Shown piece after piece: positions 18,553 to 27,169 of a stretch of 44,223 nt of DNA (position 1 is its first letter; each line of letters begins with the position of its first letter). The stretch is taken from contig CATKXE010000021.1 of NCBI GenBank assembly GCA_949840465.1, positions 1-44,223 of the forward strand, in the 5' to 3' direction. The DNA comes from an uncultured Lachnospiraceae bacterium (GTDB lineage Bacteria; Bacillota; Clostridia; Lachnospirales; Lachnospiraceae). The notes beneath the pieces were generated by a model that saw nothing but the letters and a program-made list of their open reading frames with translations, was not told the origin of the DNA and made no database searches. The position numbers were made by a program, and so were the translations under genes.

Positions 18553-19905
18553 GTGGCAAAGGGAAAGAAATCCGTCTATTTCTGCCAGAATTGCGGGCAT
18601 GAAGAGACAAAATGGCTGGGACAGTGCCCGGCGTGCAAAGAGTGGAATACATTTGTGGAGGAGAAGGTGACCACGTCCAAGACGGCGGTTGTGAAAACTC
18701 AGAGGGAAGTGCAGGTATTGCCTCTGTCAGAGGTACGCACAGACGATCAGGCGAGGATAGAGACCGGACTGGAAGAATTGGATCGGGTGCTGGGGGGCGG
18801 AATTGTGCCCGGGTCTTTGATCCTTGTAGGGGGCGATCCTGGAATCGGAAAATCTACACTGCTTTTGCAGGTGTGCCAGCAGCTTGCAAAGGAGAAACAT
18901 GTCTTGTATGTGTCGGGCGAGGAATCTCTTGCGCAAATCAAACTCCGCGCCAACCGAATGGGGCAGTTCTGCGACAATCTGAAGCTTTTGTGCGAGACGA
19001 ATCTGGATACGATACGGAATATTATCGAGAGCCGAAGGCCTGACATGGCCATCATCGATTCGATCCAGACCATGTACAATGAGGAGGTCGCATCAGCGCC
19101 CGGCAGCGTGTCTCAGGTTCGGGAGTCTACGAATGTACTCATGCAGCTTGCGAAAGGATTTGGGGTGACCATCTTTATCGTGGGACATGTTACGAAGGAA
19201 GGCACGGTGGCAGGGCCGCGCGTCCTGGAACACATGGTGGATACAGTGCTTTATTTTGAAGGAGACCGCCACGCTTCCTACCGTATTCTGCGTGGGGTCA
19301 AGAACCGTTTTGGATCTACCAATGAAATCGGCGTATTTGAGATGCGCCAGAACGGGCTGGTGGAAGTAGAAAACCCATCGGAGTATATGCTCAGCGGAAG
19401 GCCGGAAAATGCATCAGGGTCGGTGGTGGCCTGTTCCCTTGAGGGAACCCGTCCTCTGCTGATCGAGATACAGGCTTTGGTCTGCCAGACGAATTTCGGG
19501 ATGCCGAGGAGGACTGCCACAGGTACGGATTACAACCGTGTGAATCTTCTCATGGCAGTGCTGGAGAAGCGGATCGGCCTGCATATGTCCAACTGTGACG
19601 CCTATGTAAATATCGCGGGAGGGATCCGTATGAATGAACCGGCAATCGACCTGGGGATTGTGATGGCGCTTGTTTCCAGTTATAAGAACCGGCCCATTGA
19701 CGAAAAATTGCTTGTGTTCGGCGAGGTCGGCTTAAGCGGCGAGGTACGGGCGGTGAATATGCCGGAACAGCGCGTGGCAGAGGCCAGAAAGCTGGGATTT
19801 GAGGCCTGTATTATCCCGGAAGTGTCCGTACATATGGTAAAAGAGATTACCGGGATCAAAGTCATCGGGGTCAAAAACGTGAACGATGCGATAAATCTGA
19901 TCTGA
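18553..19905 (+). CDS. radA: DNA repair protein RadA
   Basis: A 450-residue RecA-like ATPase that promotes branch migration in homologous recombination. An N-terminal C4 zinc finger (Cys11, Cys14, Cys25, Cys28 within CQNCGHEETKWLGQCPAC) is followed by Walker A GGDPGIGKST near residues 94-103, the RadA-specific KNRFGSTNE motif near 249-257, and a C-terminal Lon-like domain (NVAGG-type segment YVNIAGGIRMNEPA). The start is GTG at 18553; no ATG in frame lies upstream. Length and motifs are complete. Confidence 0.96.
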   Translation: MAKGKKSVYFCQNCGHEETKWLGQCPACKEWNTFVEEKVTTSKTAVVKTQREVQVLPLSEVRTDDQARIETGLEELDRVLGGGIVPGSLILVGGDPGIGKSTLLLQVCQQLAKEKHVLYVSGEESLAQIKLRANRMGQFCDNLKLLCETNLDTIRNIIESRRPDMAIIDSIQTMYNEEVASAPGSVSQVRESTNVLMQLAKGFGVTIFIVGHVTKEGTVAGPRVLEHMVDTVLYFEGDRHASYRILRGVKNRFGSTNEIGVFEMRQNGLVEVENPSEYMLSGRPENASGSVVACSLEGTRPLLIEIQALVCQTNFGMPRRTATGTDYNRVNLLMAVLEKRIGLHMSNCDAYVNIAGGIRMNEPAIDLGIVMALVSSYKNRPIDEKLLVFGEVGLSGEVRAVNMPEQRVAEARKLGFEACIIPEVSVHMVKEITGIKVIGVKNVNDAINLI

Positions 19906-20269
19906 TATCAGGTTTTTGGCAGAAAAGGGCATAAATAAAAGGGATTGCTGCATTCGGAATCCTGTATTTGACTTTTTCTGCGGGTAATGAGATGTTTATC
20001 TACATGAATAATAGCAAAAAGCTATAGATTTATATGGAAACATGTATTTGTGTTATGCTTGCGGCGGCAATATAATGAAATCAGATGAAAACTCATACAT
20101 GCCCGGTATGAGAACAGATTTTAAAATGGTCCGTGCCTGCGGGGCTGTGTATCTGCAGCGTCAGGGACGGACAGCAGACAACCCTCTTTCTCCATACAGA
20201 CGATGGTACCGCATCGCCGGATATATGAAACTATGTCAACCACAGATTTTATCAGGAGGAAGCAGAATT
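19906..20269 (+). promoter_or_regulatory. Promoter region and long leader of the flavin oxidoreductase gene
   Basis: This 364-base gap holds no convincing gene. TTGTGT (20048-20053) and TATAAT (20071-20076) with a 17-base spacer form a good promoter, giving a ~187-base leader. Directly over the -35 side, 20031-20048 (TATATGGAAACATGTATT) resembles the right half of the LysR-type operator at 23355-23373; both end ATGTATT next to the -35 element. A small inverted repeat ATAGC-AAAAA-GCTAT lies at 20011-20025. An open frame extends upstream of the enzyme start to 20042 but has no ribosome site or homology-like sequence. Confidence 0.6.
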
Positions 20270-22273
20270 ATGCAGAGCAAGTATCAACATATTTTTGAAC
20301 CGCTTACGATCAAACACATGACATTGAAAAACAGAATCGTTATGACTCCCATGGGGACAAACTACGGGGAGCAGAACGGGGAAATGAGTTTCCTGCACAT
20401 CAACTATTATGAGCAGAGGGCAAAAGGAGGCACCGGCCTTTTGATCGTGGAGAATGCCAGCGTAGATTCTCCCTTAGGCTCCAATGGGACTACCCAGCTC
20501 CGGATCGACCACGACAGCTATATCCCGCGCCTGTTCAAGCTGTGCGAGACCATCCACAAGCATGGTGCGTGCATTGCGATCCAGATCAACCACGCCGGGG
20601 CTTCCGCACAGTCGGCAAGGACGAATATGCAGCCGGTTTCCGCATCCGATATCCCCTCCAGGGCAGGCGGTGAGATTCCGCGCCCTTTGGAAAAAGAAGA
20701 AATCCTTCAGATCGTGAAAAAGTATGGGGAGGCGGCAAAGCGGGCGCAGATCGCAGGCTTTGACGCGGTGGAGATCCATGCGGGGCATTCTTACCTGCTG
20801 AGCCAGTTCCTCTCTCCGACGACCAATAACAGGACGGATGAATTCGGCGGTTCCCCGCAGAACCGGGCGCGTTTTGCCAGAATGGTCATAGAAGAGGTGC
20901 GCGCCCAGGTGGGGCCGGTATTCCCAATCTTCGTGCGCATCAGCGCGGATGAATTTGTGGAAGGCGGCAATACATTGGAGGATACGTTAGAATACCTGCA
21001 GTATTTTGAAAAAGAGGTGGATGTGTTCGATGTTTCCTGCGGCCTGAACGGCTCCATCCAGTATCAGATCGATGCAAATTATCTGGAAGACGGCTGGCGT
21101 TCGTACATGGCAAAGGCAGTGAGGGAGAAATACAACAAGCCTTGCATGACAATGGGAAATATCAGGAATCCGCAGGTTGCCGAGGATATTCTGGCGCGGG
21201 GCGATGCAGACCTGATCGGAATGGGACGCGGGCTGATCGCAGACCCGGAATGGGTCAACAAAGTCAGTTTTGGAGATGAAAAGGAGATCCGCAAATGTAT
21301 TTCCTGTAATATCGGCTGTGCGGGAAACCGAATCGGCGTCAACCGGCCTATCCGCTGTACAATTAATCCTTCGGTCAATGAAGGGGAAGGGTATCGGAAA
21401 AAGAAAGTGAACAAAGCCTGCAATGTGGTGGTCATCGGCGGCGGAACCGCAGGGCTGGAGGCGGCCTGTACTGCGGCGGAAGTAGGATGTACTACATTCC
21501 TGATCGAGAAAAAACCAGAGCTGGGAGGATTGGCGGCGATTATTTCCAGGATCCCCGATAAAAAGCGTCTCTCCGATTTTCCAAATTATCTGATCCACCG
21601 CGCAAGCAAGCTGAAAAATTTGTTTATCTTTAAAAACACGGAAGCAACCATTGAACTGGTTACCAGCTTAAACCCGGACATCATTGTAAATGCAACAGGC
21701 TCCAATCCGCTGCTCCCGCCGATTCAGGGGCTGCATGAGCATATTGACAAAGAAGGCGGGAAAGTGTCTTCCATTACCAATATGATTGCCCATGTGACCG
21801 AATATCCTCAGGATCTGACAGGGAAAAAAGTCGTGGTGATCGGCGGCGGCGCCGTAGGGCTGGACGTGGTAGAATTTTTTGCGCCCCGCGGGGCGGACGT
21901 GAGCATTGTGGAGATGATGCCGGCAATCGGCAACGGAATTGACCCGGTGTCCAAAGTGGGGACATTTACCCTGATGGAAAAGCATGGGGTGAAACAACTG
22001 ACCAATACCGCATTGATGGAAGTGAAGGAAAACGCGTTCCTTGTAAGGCTGCCTGACGGTACAGAGAGTCATCTGGAATTTGACTACGGCTTTGTTTGCC
22101 TGGGAATGCGGGCAAATGCGCCGATTCTTCAGGCACTGTATGATACCTTCGGGAACAGCGGGGACGTGGAGATCATGAACATCGGAGACAGCGTGCGGGC
22201 GAGAAGGATCATCGAAGGCACTACCGAGGGAAGAAATATCCTCGGCGTGCTGGAACGCAGAGAATATTTATAG
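20270..22273 (+). CDS. FMN/[4Fe-4S]/FAD enoate reductase, old yellow enzyme family
   Basis: A 667-residue cytoplasmic flavoenzyme of the 2,4-dienoyl-CoA reductase / enoate reductase class. Residues 1-~340 form an FMN TIM barrel with the active-site region EIHAGHSYLLSQFLSP and RADLIGMGRGL-type end (ADLIGMGRGLIADPEW). Cys343, Cys346, Cys350 and Cys363 (CxxCxxxCx12C) bind a [4Fe-4S] cluster. GGGTAG near 389 begins an FAD domain and VVVIGGGAVGLD an NAD(P) domain. Such enzymes pass electrons from NAD(P)H through FAD, FeS and FMN to an activated C=C bond. The ATG at 20270 follows CAGGAGGA. Next to quinate/shikimate genes, a candidate substrate is 3-dehydroshikimate (inference). Confidence 0.9.
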   Translation: MQSKYQHIFEPLTIKHMTLKNRIVMTPMGTNYGEQNGEMSFLHINYYEQRAKGGTGLLIVENASVDSPLGSNGTTQLRIDHDSYIPRLFKLCETIHKHGACIAIQINHAGASAQSARTNMQPVSASDIPSRAGGEIPRPLEKEEILQIVKKYGEAAKRAQIAGFDAVEIHAGHSYLLSQFLSPTTNNRTDEFGGSPQNRARFARMVIEEVRAQVGPVFPIFVRISADEFVEGGNTLEDTLEYLQYFEKEVDVFDVSCGLNGSIQYQIDANYLEDGWRSYMAKAVREKYNKPCMTMGNIRNPQVAEDILARGDADLIGMGRGLIADPEWVNKVSFGDEKEIRKCISCNIGCAGNRIGVNRPIRCTINPSVNEGEGYRKKKVNKACNVVVIGGGTAGLEAACTAAEVGCTTFLIEKKPELGGLAAIISRIPDKKRLSDFPNYLIHRASKLKNLFIFKNTEATIELVTSLNPDIIVNATGSNPLLPPIQGLHEHIDKEGGKVSSITNMIAHVTEYPQDLTGKKVVVIGGGAVGLDVVEFFAPRGADVSIVEMMPAIGNGIDPVSKVGTFTLMEKHGVKQLTNTALMEVKENAFLVRLPDGTESHLEFDYGFVCLGMRANAPILQALYDTFGNSGDVEIMNIGDSVRARRIIEGTTEGRNILGVLERREYL

Positions 22274-22344
22274 AAGGAAATTTTTTCTATTCATACATGA
22301 TAAGCCACGGCATGAAAGCTCCTGAGGATATAAGGGGTTTGCGT

Positions 22345-22398
22345 CCGCAGGCAGCAGGACCATCGAAAGAGAGATCCTGCCGGCCTGCGGATTTTTTT
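22345..22398 (+). terminator. Rho-independent terminator after the enoate reductase gene
   Basis: A long stem pairs CCGCAGGC and GCAGGA with TCCTGC and GCCTGCGG (small internal mismatch) around a ~15-base loop. Seven T residues follow, so it works for + strand transcription. It sits between two convergent genes. Confidence 0.88.
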
Positions 22399-22408
22399 GC
22401 ATTGCGGT

Positions 22409-23290
22409 TTATATGCCGGCCTGTTTTTGCACGAACTTTAGAAAGCGGTTTGCGGCGGGGATGAGATATTTATTTTTCATATATGCCATATGTACTTTAT
22501 GGACGATCTGTTCCCCTTTGACGGCAATGCGGCTGATTCTGGCATCCCGGATGGTATCTACGTCCGCCACCAGAGCGATCCCGAAGTCTTCCGCCACCAG
22601 AGCGGCGATGGAGTACTCATCAGGGCAGTCAATGACAAGGGCGGGTGTGATATGATGCTGGCGGTAGAGCTTTTTTGTGTACAGCCCGAGCCCTGAATTA
22701 TAATCATATCCAATGACCGGATACTCACCGAGCACATCAAAAGGTACGCTTTCCTTTCCGGACAGAGGGTGGTTCAGGGAGGTGATGATGATCATTTGCT
22801 GCTTTAAAATGGGAGTAAAATGTATGGAGGGCTGGTCTTCCACATAAGCCCCAAAGACCACGTCATAGGTATCGTTTTTCAGCCCGGCGATGAGGTCGCT
22901 GGTCCGGGCCTGGCTGAAGCTGAAAGTAACATTCTTATTTTCTTCCAGATTCAGGAAACTTCGGACCGTGTGCGGGATGTAGTGGTTGGCAAGGGGGGAG
23001 ACATACGCAATGTCCACATGGCCTCCGCCCTGAGTGAGATACTGCATTTTTCGTTCCGCAGCCGCCACTTCATCCAGAATGCGTTCCGCATGGGTCAAAA
23101 AAATCCTTCCGTATTTTGTAAGGATTATGTTGCGTCCCTGCTTTTCAAACAGGGGAAGGCCCAGTTCACGCTCCAGAGCCTCCATGGAACGGCTGAGGCT
23201 GGGCTGGGAAATATGAAGTTCTTCCGACGCACGGCTGAAATGTTCTAATTGTGCTATTTTTCTGAAGTAGGTGAGTTGATTTAAAGTCAT
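22409..23290 (-). CDS. LysR-family transcriptional regulator
   Basis: A 293-residue regulator with an N-terminal winged helix (LTYFRKIAQLEHFSRASEEL, then ISQPSLSRSMEALERELGLPLFEK) and a C-terminal two-lobed effector domain with DIAYVSPLANHYIP and GIALVADVD. It is divergent from the shikimate dehydrogenase gene, the classical position for a LysR regulator acting on its neighbour, with a quinate/shikimate pathway intermediate as likely ligand (inference). An in-frame ATG at 23308 would add six residues; I chose 23290 because it matches the usual MxLxQLxYF family start. An AATACA-N7-TGTATT palindrome in the shared intergenic region is a likely binding site. Confidence 0.92.
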   Translation of the reverse strand: MTLNQLTYFRKIAQLEHFSRASEELHISQPSLSRSMEALERELGLPLFEKQGRNIILTKYGRIFLTHAERILDEVAAAERKMQYLTQGGGHVDIAYVSPLANHYIPHTVRSFLNLEENKNVTFSFSQARTSDLIAGLKNDTYDVVFGAYVEDQPSIHFTPILKQQMIIITSLNHPLSGKESVPFDVLGEYPVIGYDYNSGLGLYTKKLYRQHHITPALVIDCPDEYSIAALVAEDFGIALVADVDTIRDARISRIAVKGEQIVHKVHMAYMKNKYLIPAANRFLKFVQKQAGI

Positions 23291-23354
23291 TTTGAGTCCG
23301 CCTTTCATGGTTCTTCCCTGAGTTTACCACAACTGATGCAAAAAAACTATAAAT

Positions 23355-23373
23355 AATACAGATAATATGTATT
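23355..23373. promoter_or_regulatory. Probable LysR-type operator
   Basis: AATACA (23355-23360) and TGTATT (23368-23373) form a perfect interrupted palindrome. It contains the T-N11-A pattern of LysR boxes and overlaps the -35 element of the dehydrogenase promoter. Confidence 0.55.
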
Positions 23374-23401
23374 GGAAGTATGACAAAAATTCCTGTATAC
23401 T
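23372..23401 (+). promoter_or_regulatory. Promoter for the quinate/shikimate operon
   Basis: TTGGAA (23372-23377) and TATACT (23396-23401) have an 18-base spacer. The weak -35, overlapped by the palindrome, suits an activator-dependent promoter. The leader is about 155 bases. Confidence 0.6.
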
Positions 23402-23564
23402 AAAAACAAGAAAAAGAGGTTGTCTAAAAATTAACAGTGACGTTACATATTTAACAGAAAAGGGAGGGTCGTAAGAAAACAGGGCAAAAAGATTTAAAAG
23501 CATGAAGTAAAACAGACAGAACAAAAACAACGAAAAAAGAGATAAGGAAAAGGAGATTCATATC

Positions 23565-24440
23565 ATGGCAGAGAGAATTACAGGACATACAGAACTAATC
23601 GGATTAATGGCGTACCCAATCAGACATTCCAGCTCCCCGGCAATGCACAACGAGGCTTTCGCTTATCTGGGCCTGGACTATGCATACCTCGCATTTGAAG
23701 TGGACAACAGCACTTTGGAAGATGCAGTAAAGGGGCTCCGCGCATTGAAGCTGGCAGGCTCCAACGTATCCATGCCAAACAAGACGGTGGTACACAAATA
23801 TCTGGATGAACTGTCACCGGCAGCCAGACTCTGCGGGGCAGTGAATACGATTGTAAATGACAACGGGAAACTGATCGGACATATCACGGACGGGATTGGA
23901 TATATGCAGTCTCTGAAAGATTATGACATTGACGTGATCGGAAAGAAAATGACCATCGCAGGGGCTGGCGGGGCAGCAACGGCAATCCAGATTCAGGCGG
24001 CGCTGGACGGTGTAAAAGAAATGTCTGTCTTTAATGTGAAAGATAAATTCTGGGATACTGCTTTGCAGACTGTGGAAAAGATCAATACAAAGACGAACTG
24101 CAAGGCAACGCTTTATGACCTGGCGGATCTGGATATCCTGAGGAGGGAGATCAACGAGTCCTATCTGTTTGCAAATGCAACAGGAGTGGGCATGAAGCCG
24201 TTGGAAGGCAAGGCCGTAATCCCGGACAAATCGTTCTTAAGGCAGGACCTGATCGTCACCGATACCGTATATTCTCCGGCGGAGACAGAGCTTCTTCGCA
24301 TGGCAAAGGAAGTAGGCTGCAAGAACATGAACGGATTCGGCATGATGCTGTTTCAGGGTGCGGCCGCATTCAAGCTTTGGACCGGAAAAGAAATGCCGAT
24401 CGAACATATGAAAGAAGTACTCGGCATCCGCTACGAATAG
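23565..24440 (+). CDS. aroE: Quinate/shikimate dehydrogenase, YdiB-like
   Basis: A 291-residue NAD(P)-dependent dehydrogenase interconverting shikimate and 3-dehydroshikimate, and probably quinate and 3-dehydroquinate. It resembles E. coli YdiB throughout as I recall that sequence (LIGLMAYPIRHS, AFEVDN, VSMPNK, MPIEHMKEVLG end). The substrate-site serines are at 22-24 in HSSSP, catalytic Lys73 is in SMPNK and Asp109 in HITDG; the usual Asn of NTDG is Ile here. The dinucleotide motif AGAGGAATA is near 132. Its position with aroD and two transporters, rather than with biosynthetic aro genes, supports a catabolic job. Start at 23565 has AAGGAG upstream. Confidence 0.92.
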   Translation: MAERITGHTELIGLMAYPIRHSSSPAMHNEAFAYLGLDYAYLAFEVDNSTLEDAVKGLRALKLAGSNVSMPNKTVVHKYLDELSPAARLCGAVNTIVNDNGKLIGHITDGIGYMQSLKDYDIDVIGKKMTIAGAGGAATAIQIQAALDGVKEMSVFNVKDKFWDTALQTVEKINTKTNCKATLYDLADLDILRREINESYLFANATGVGMKPLEGKAVIPDKSFLRQDLIVTDTVYSPAETELLRMAKEVGCKNMNGFGMMLFQGAAAFKLWTGKEMPIEHMKEVLGIRYE

Positions 24441-24474
24441 AATACAGTGAAAAATGGAATCAAAAGGAGAGAAT

Positions 24475-25662
24475 ATGGAAAAGAAATATTTGCCAAGCGC
24501 GCTGATACTTTATATGAACTATTTTATCCATGGAATCGGATGCTCGATTCTGAGCCAGCAGGTAGTCAAGGAGACGTTGACCGCACAGTGGGGCGTAGAC
24601 GACGTCATGCGGGTGACGGCCATTGCCGCGGCCTTAGGCCTGGGGCGCCTGATCTCGCTGCCTTTTGCGGGACCCCTGTCCGATAAACTGGGACGGAGGA
24701 TTTCCGTGCTGATCGGAGTGGCGTCCTATGTGGTGTTCTTTGTGGGAATCGCATTTTCACCCAACGTACAGGTGGCTTATGTGGCGGCAGTCTTAGGAGG
24801 GATCGCAAATTCTTTTCTGGATACGGCGACCTATCCGGCGGTTGCGGAGATCATGTACAAATATACGGGGATCGCAACCATGGGGATCAAATTGTTTATC
24901 TCCATATCCCAGCTTATGATGCCGTTCTTCTTAGGGCTCGCGGCGGGAACAAACATGTCCTACCTGACGCTGGCAATCGTGGCGGGCGCTGTGATCGCAG
25001 TCCTTGGAATCCTTGCTATATTTGCGCCGTTTCCGGCATCTTCCCAGAGCGGGAAGAGCGAGTCGTTTCTCGACAACCTGAAAAACGCACACTTTTCACT
25101 GGAAAGCGTTGCATTGATACTGATTGGATTTACAAGCACAGCCACATTCCAGCTCTGGCTGAACTGCGCACAGACCTTTGGGAAGGAGATCGCCGGTATC
25201 CCCTCTGAGACCGTGTCTGTGATGCAGACCTACTATTCCGCAGGAACGCTTGCGGCCTTGTTTGTGACCAGCGTGCTGATCACAAAGTTTAAGCAGGTGC
25301 GGTTCCTTGCCATTTATCCGGCTATCTCCGTTGTAATGCTGGTCTTCGTCTATTTGCTGAAGACGCCGCTGATCTGCTTTATCGGCGCGTTTGTTATCGG
25401 ATACTCGGCGGCGGGGGGAGTGCTCCAGATGGCGACGGCCACGGTCAACGACCTGTTCCCGAAGATCAAAGGGACGATTACAAGCCTGGTCATGATCGCG
25501 TCCAGCCTGTGTAATTATACGATCCTGAGCGCGGCTTCCAGGATGACGGCGGGGAATGTAATCGTGATGAATATTGTGATCACAGTGATCGGTGTTTTAC
25601 TGGCAGTATTTGTAAATATGAGATATGGGACGCTCTTGAAAAATACGGAGGCTTCCAGGTAG
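24475..25662 (+). CDS. MFS transporter, YdiN-like (probable quinate/shikimate carrier)
   Basis: A 395-residue membrane protein with about 12 hydrophobic segments. The MFS loop motif GPLSDKLGRR lies after helix 2, and GLGRLISLPF and GAFVIGYSAAGGVLQMA resemble E. coli YdiN, whose gene sits next to ydiB and aroD in that species. The substrate is therefore probably quinate or shikimate (inference from similarity and context). AAAGGAGA ends 5 bases before the ATG at 24475; the in-frame ATG at 24454 is less well placed. It starts 34 bases after the dehydrogenase stop and is co-transcribed. Confidence 0.85.
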   Translation: MEKKYLPSALILYMNYFIHGIGCSILSQQVVKETLTAQWGVDDVMRVTAIAAALGLGRLISLPFAGPLSDKLGRRISVLIGVASYVVFFVGIAFSPNVQVAYVAAVLGGIANSFLDTATYPAVAEIMYKYTGIATMGIKLFISISQLMMPFFLGLAAGTNMSYLTLAIVAGAVIAVLGILAIFAPFPASSQSGKSESFLDNLKNAHFSLESVALILIGFTSTATFQLWLNCAQTFGKEIAGIPSETVSVMQTYYSAGTLAALFVTSVLITKFKQVRFLAIYPAISVVMLVFVYLLKTPLICFIGAFVIGYSAAGGVLQMATATVNDLFPKIKGTITSLVMIASSLCNYTILSAASRMTAGNVIVMNIVITVIGVLLAVFVNMRYGTLLKNTEASR

Positions 25663-25698
25663 GGATTGGATACAGAGCGCTATTCTTATGAATTTGAA

Positions 25699-25734
25699 GA
25701 TGGTTTGCCTGAGTAAACCATCAGGGATGTTTTT
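25699..25734 (+). terminator. Stem-loop between the MFS gene and aroD
   Basis: GATGGTTT and AAACCATC pair perfectly around an 8-base loop. A T5 run comes 8 bases later, so termination may be partial. It could set different transcript levels for the dehydrogenase-MFS and aroD-TRAP parts. Confidence 0.5.
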
Positions 25735-25799
25735 CTAATAGAAAATTTCCCGGCAGGCACGTGTTGTGTTATTATAAAACAAAGAAGGAGGAAATACAG

Positions 25800-26561
25800 A
25801 TGAATCCGGTAGTAGTGAGAAATGTGAAAATTGGGGAAGGGATCCCGAAAATCTGTGTGCCCATTGTCGGCGTCACAAAGGAAGAGATCGTTCATGAAGC
25901 AAAGACATTTGAAGATATCCCTGTGGATGTGGTAGAGTGGCGTGCAGATTGGTTCGAACATGTATCTGAGATAGAAAAAGTAAAGGAAGTCCTTGCAGAA
26001 TTGCGCGCCGCGTTGAAGGAGACGCCGCTTCTGTTTACATTCCGCACTTCCAAAGAGGGCGGCGAAAAGGCTATCGAACCAGAGGTTTACGCGGCGCTCA
26101 ATAAAGCTGCGGCAGAAACAGGCAATGTGGATCTGGTGGATGTGGAGGCATTTACCGGGGATGAGATTGTAAAAGACATCATTCAGGCAGCCCACAAGGC
26201 GGGTGTCAAAGTGGTTGCGTCCAATCATGACTTTAACAAGACGCCGGAGCAGGCGGATATTGTAGGAAGGCTCTGTAAAATGCAGGAGCTGGGGGCGGAT
26301 ATTCCGAAGATCGCGGTTATGCCCCAGAGCAAAAAGGATGTGATCACCCTGCTTGCGGCCACGGAGGAAATGACGCGGGAACATGCGGACCGTCCGATCA
26401 TCACCATGTCCATGGCAGGGACCGGCGTGATCAGCCGTCTCAGCGGGGAGGTGTTCGGCTCTGCGCTGACATTCGGCGCGGCAAAGAAGGCCTCCGCTCC
26501 GGGGCAGATGGGCGTCTGTGATCTGGTGACCGTGCTGAACCTGCTTCACAAAAGCTTATGA
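25800..26561 (+). CDS. aroD: 3-dehydroquinate dehydratase, type I
   Basis: A 253-residue TIM-barrel enzyme that dehydrates 3-dehydroquinate to 3-dehydroshikimate by a Schiff base. Active-site residues line up with the characterised type I enzymes even in number: Glu46 and Arg48 in VEWRAD, Glu86 in FRTSKEGG, His143 in SNHDF, and Schiff-base Lys170 in KIAVMP. GVISRLSGEVFGSALTF and the SAPGQ segment complete the set. GGAGG lies 8 bases before the ATG. The stop overlaps the start of the TRAP small permease gene as ATGA, tying the enzyme to uptake. Type I enzymes are frequent in catabolic quinate loci. Confidence 0.96.
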   Translation: MNPVVVRNVKIGEGIPKICVPIVGVTKEEIVHEAKTFEDIPVDVVEWRADWFEHVSEIEKVKEVLAELRAALKETPLLFTFRTSKEGGEKAIEPEVYAALNKAAAETGNVDLVDVEAFTGDEIVKDIIQAAHKAGVKVVASNHDFNKTPEQADIVGRLCKMQELGADIPKIAVMPQSKKDVITLLAATEEMTREHADRPIITMSMAGTGVISRLSGEVFGSALTFGAAKKASAPGQMGVCDLVTVLNLLHKSL

Positions 26562-27169
26562 AAGGCGGCAAAGTAAGAAGGGCCTTGCGCTGGCTCAATG
26601 ATAATCTGGAAGAATTTTTGATGGTTGCTTTTTTGGGAGCCATGACACTGGTCATGGGGGTGCAGGTGTTTTCACGCTATATGCTGGGAACCTCGCTCTC
26701 ATGGTCCGAGGAGCTGACCCGGTATATATTTATCTGGGCAGGATTCCTAAGTGTCAGTTATTGCACCAGAAAATGTATTTCTATCAAGATCGAGCAGTTT
26801 GTGGCAGTCTTCCCCCGAAGAGGGAAGGCGGCCTTTAAAATGGTAAACCATACATTGGAACTGGTTCTGTTCCTGTATCTTCTGCCGTTTGCGTGGAGGT
26901 TCTTTTGGTCCGCGGTACAAAGCGGGCAGACCAGCCCCGCTTTGAACCTGCCGATGTACTATGTGCAGGCGGCTCCGTTTTTTAGTTTTGCGCTGGTAGC
27001 GTTCCGTGTGGCGCAGAGATGGTGGATCGAGTGGAACGTGATGCTGGGCAGGGACCAAAGATTTACGGCAACGGTAAAAGACCCGGATGCAGAGTCCGGG
27101 TTCGTAAAAAATGTGCAGGAGGAAAAGGTGGAGAAGGACCAGGGGAAAGGGGGAGGAGCATGTCGGTAG
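26558..27169 (+). CDS. TRAP transporter small permease, DctQ family
   Basis: A 203-residue membrane protein with four hydrophobic segments: around residues 17-37 (FLMVAFLGAMTLVMGVQVF), 50-68, 92-112 and 130-148. The SLSWSEELTRYIFIWAGFL motif between the first two is the DctQ hallmark. It pairs with the large permease to move a carboxylate with Na+. The start overlaps the aroD stop (ATGA), implying coupled translation. The last ~35 residues are charged and hydrophilic, a longer tail than usual. Confidence 0.9.
   Translation: MKGGKVRRALRWLNDNLEEFLMVAFLGAMTLVMGVQVFSRYMLGTSLSWSEELTRYIFIWAGFLSVSYCTRKCISIKIEQFVAVFPRRGKAAFKMVNHTLELVLFLYLLPFAWRFFWSAVQSGQTSPALNLPMYYVQAAPFFSFALVAFRVAQRWWIEWNVMLGRDQRFTATVKDPDAESGFVKNVQEEKVEKDQGKGGGACR

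Noticed and set aside
20042..20269. 76-residue N-terminal extension of the enoate reductase
   Set aside because: It spans the predicted promoter, and a strong CAGGAGGA site plus the normal family N-terminus point to 20270.
27019..27159. 47-residue N-terminal extension of the TRAP large permease
   Set aside because: It overlaps the small permease gene and lacks a ribosome site; GGGAGGAG marks the start at 27160.
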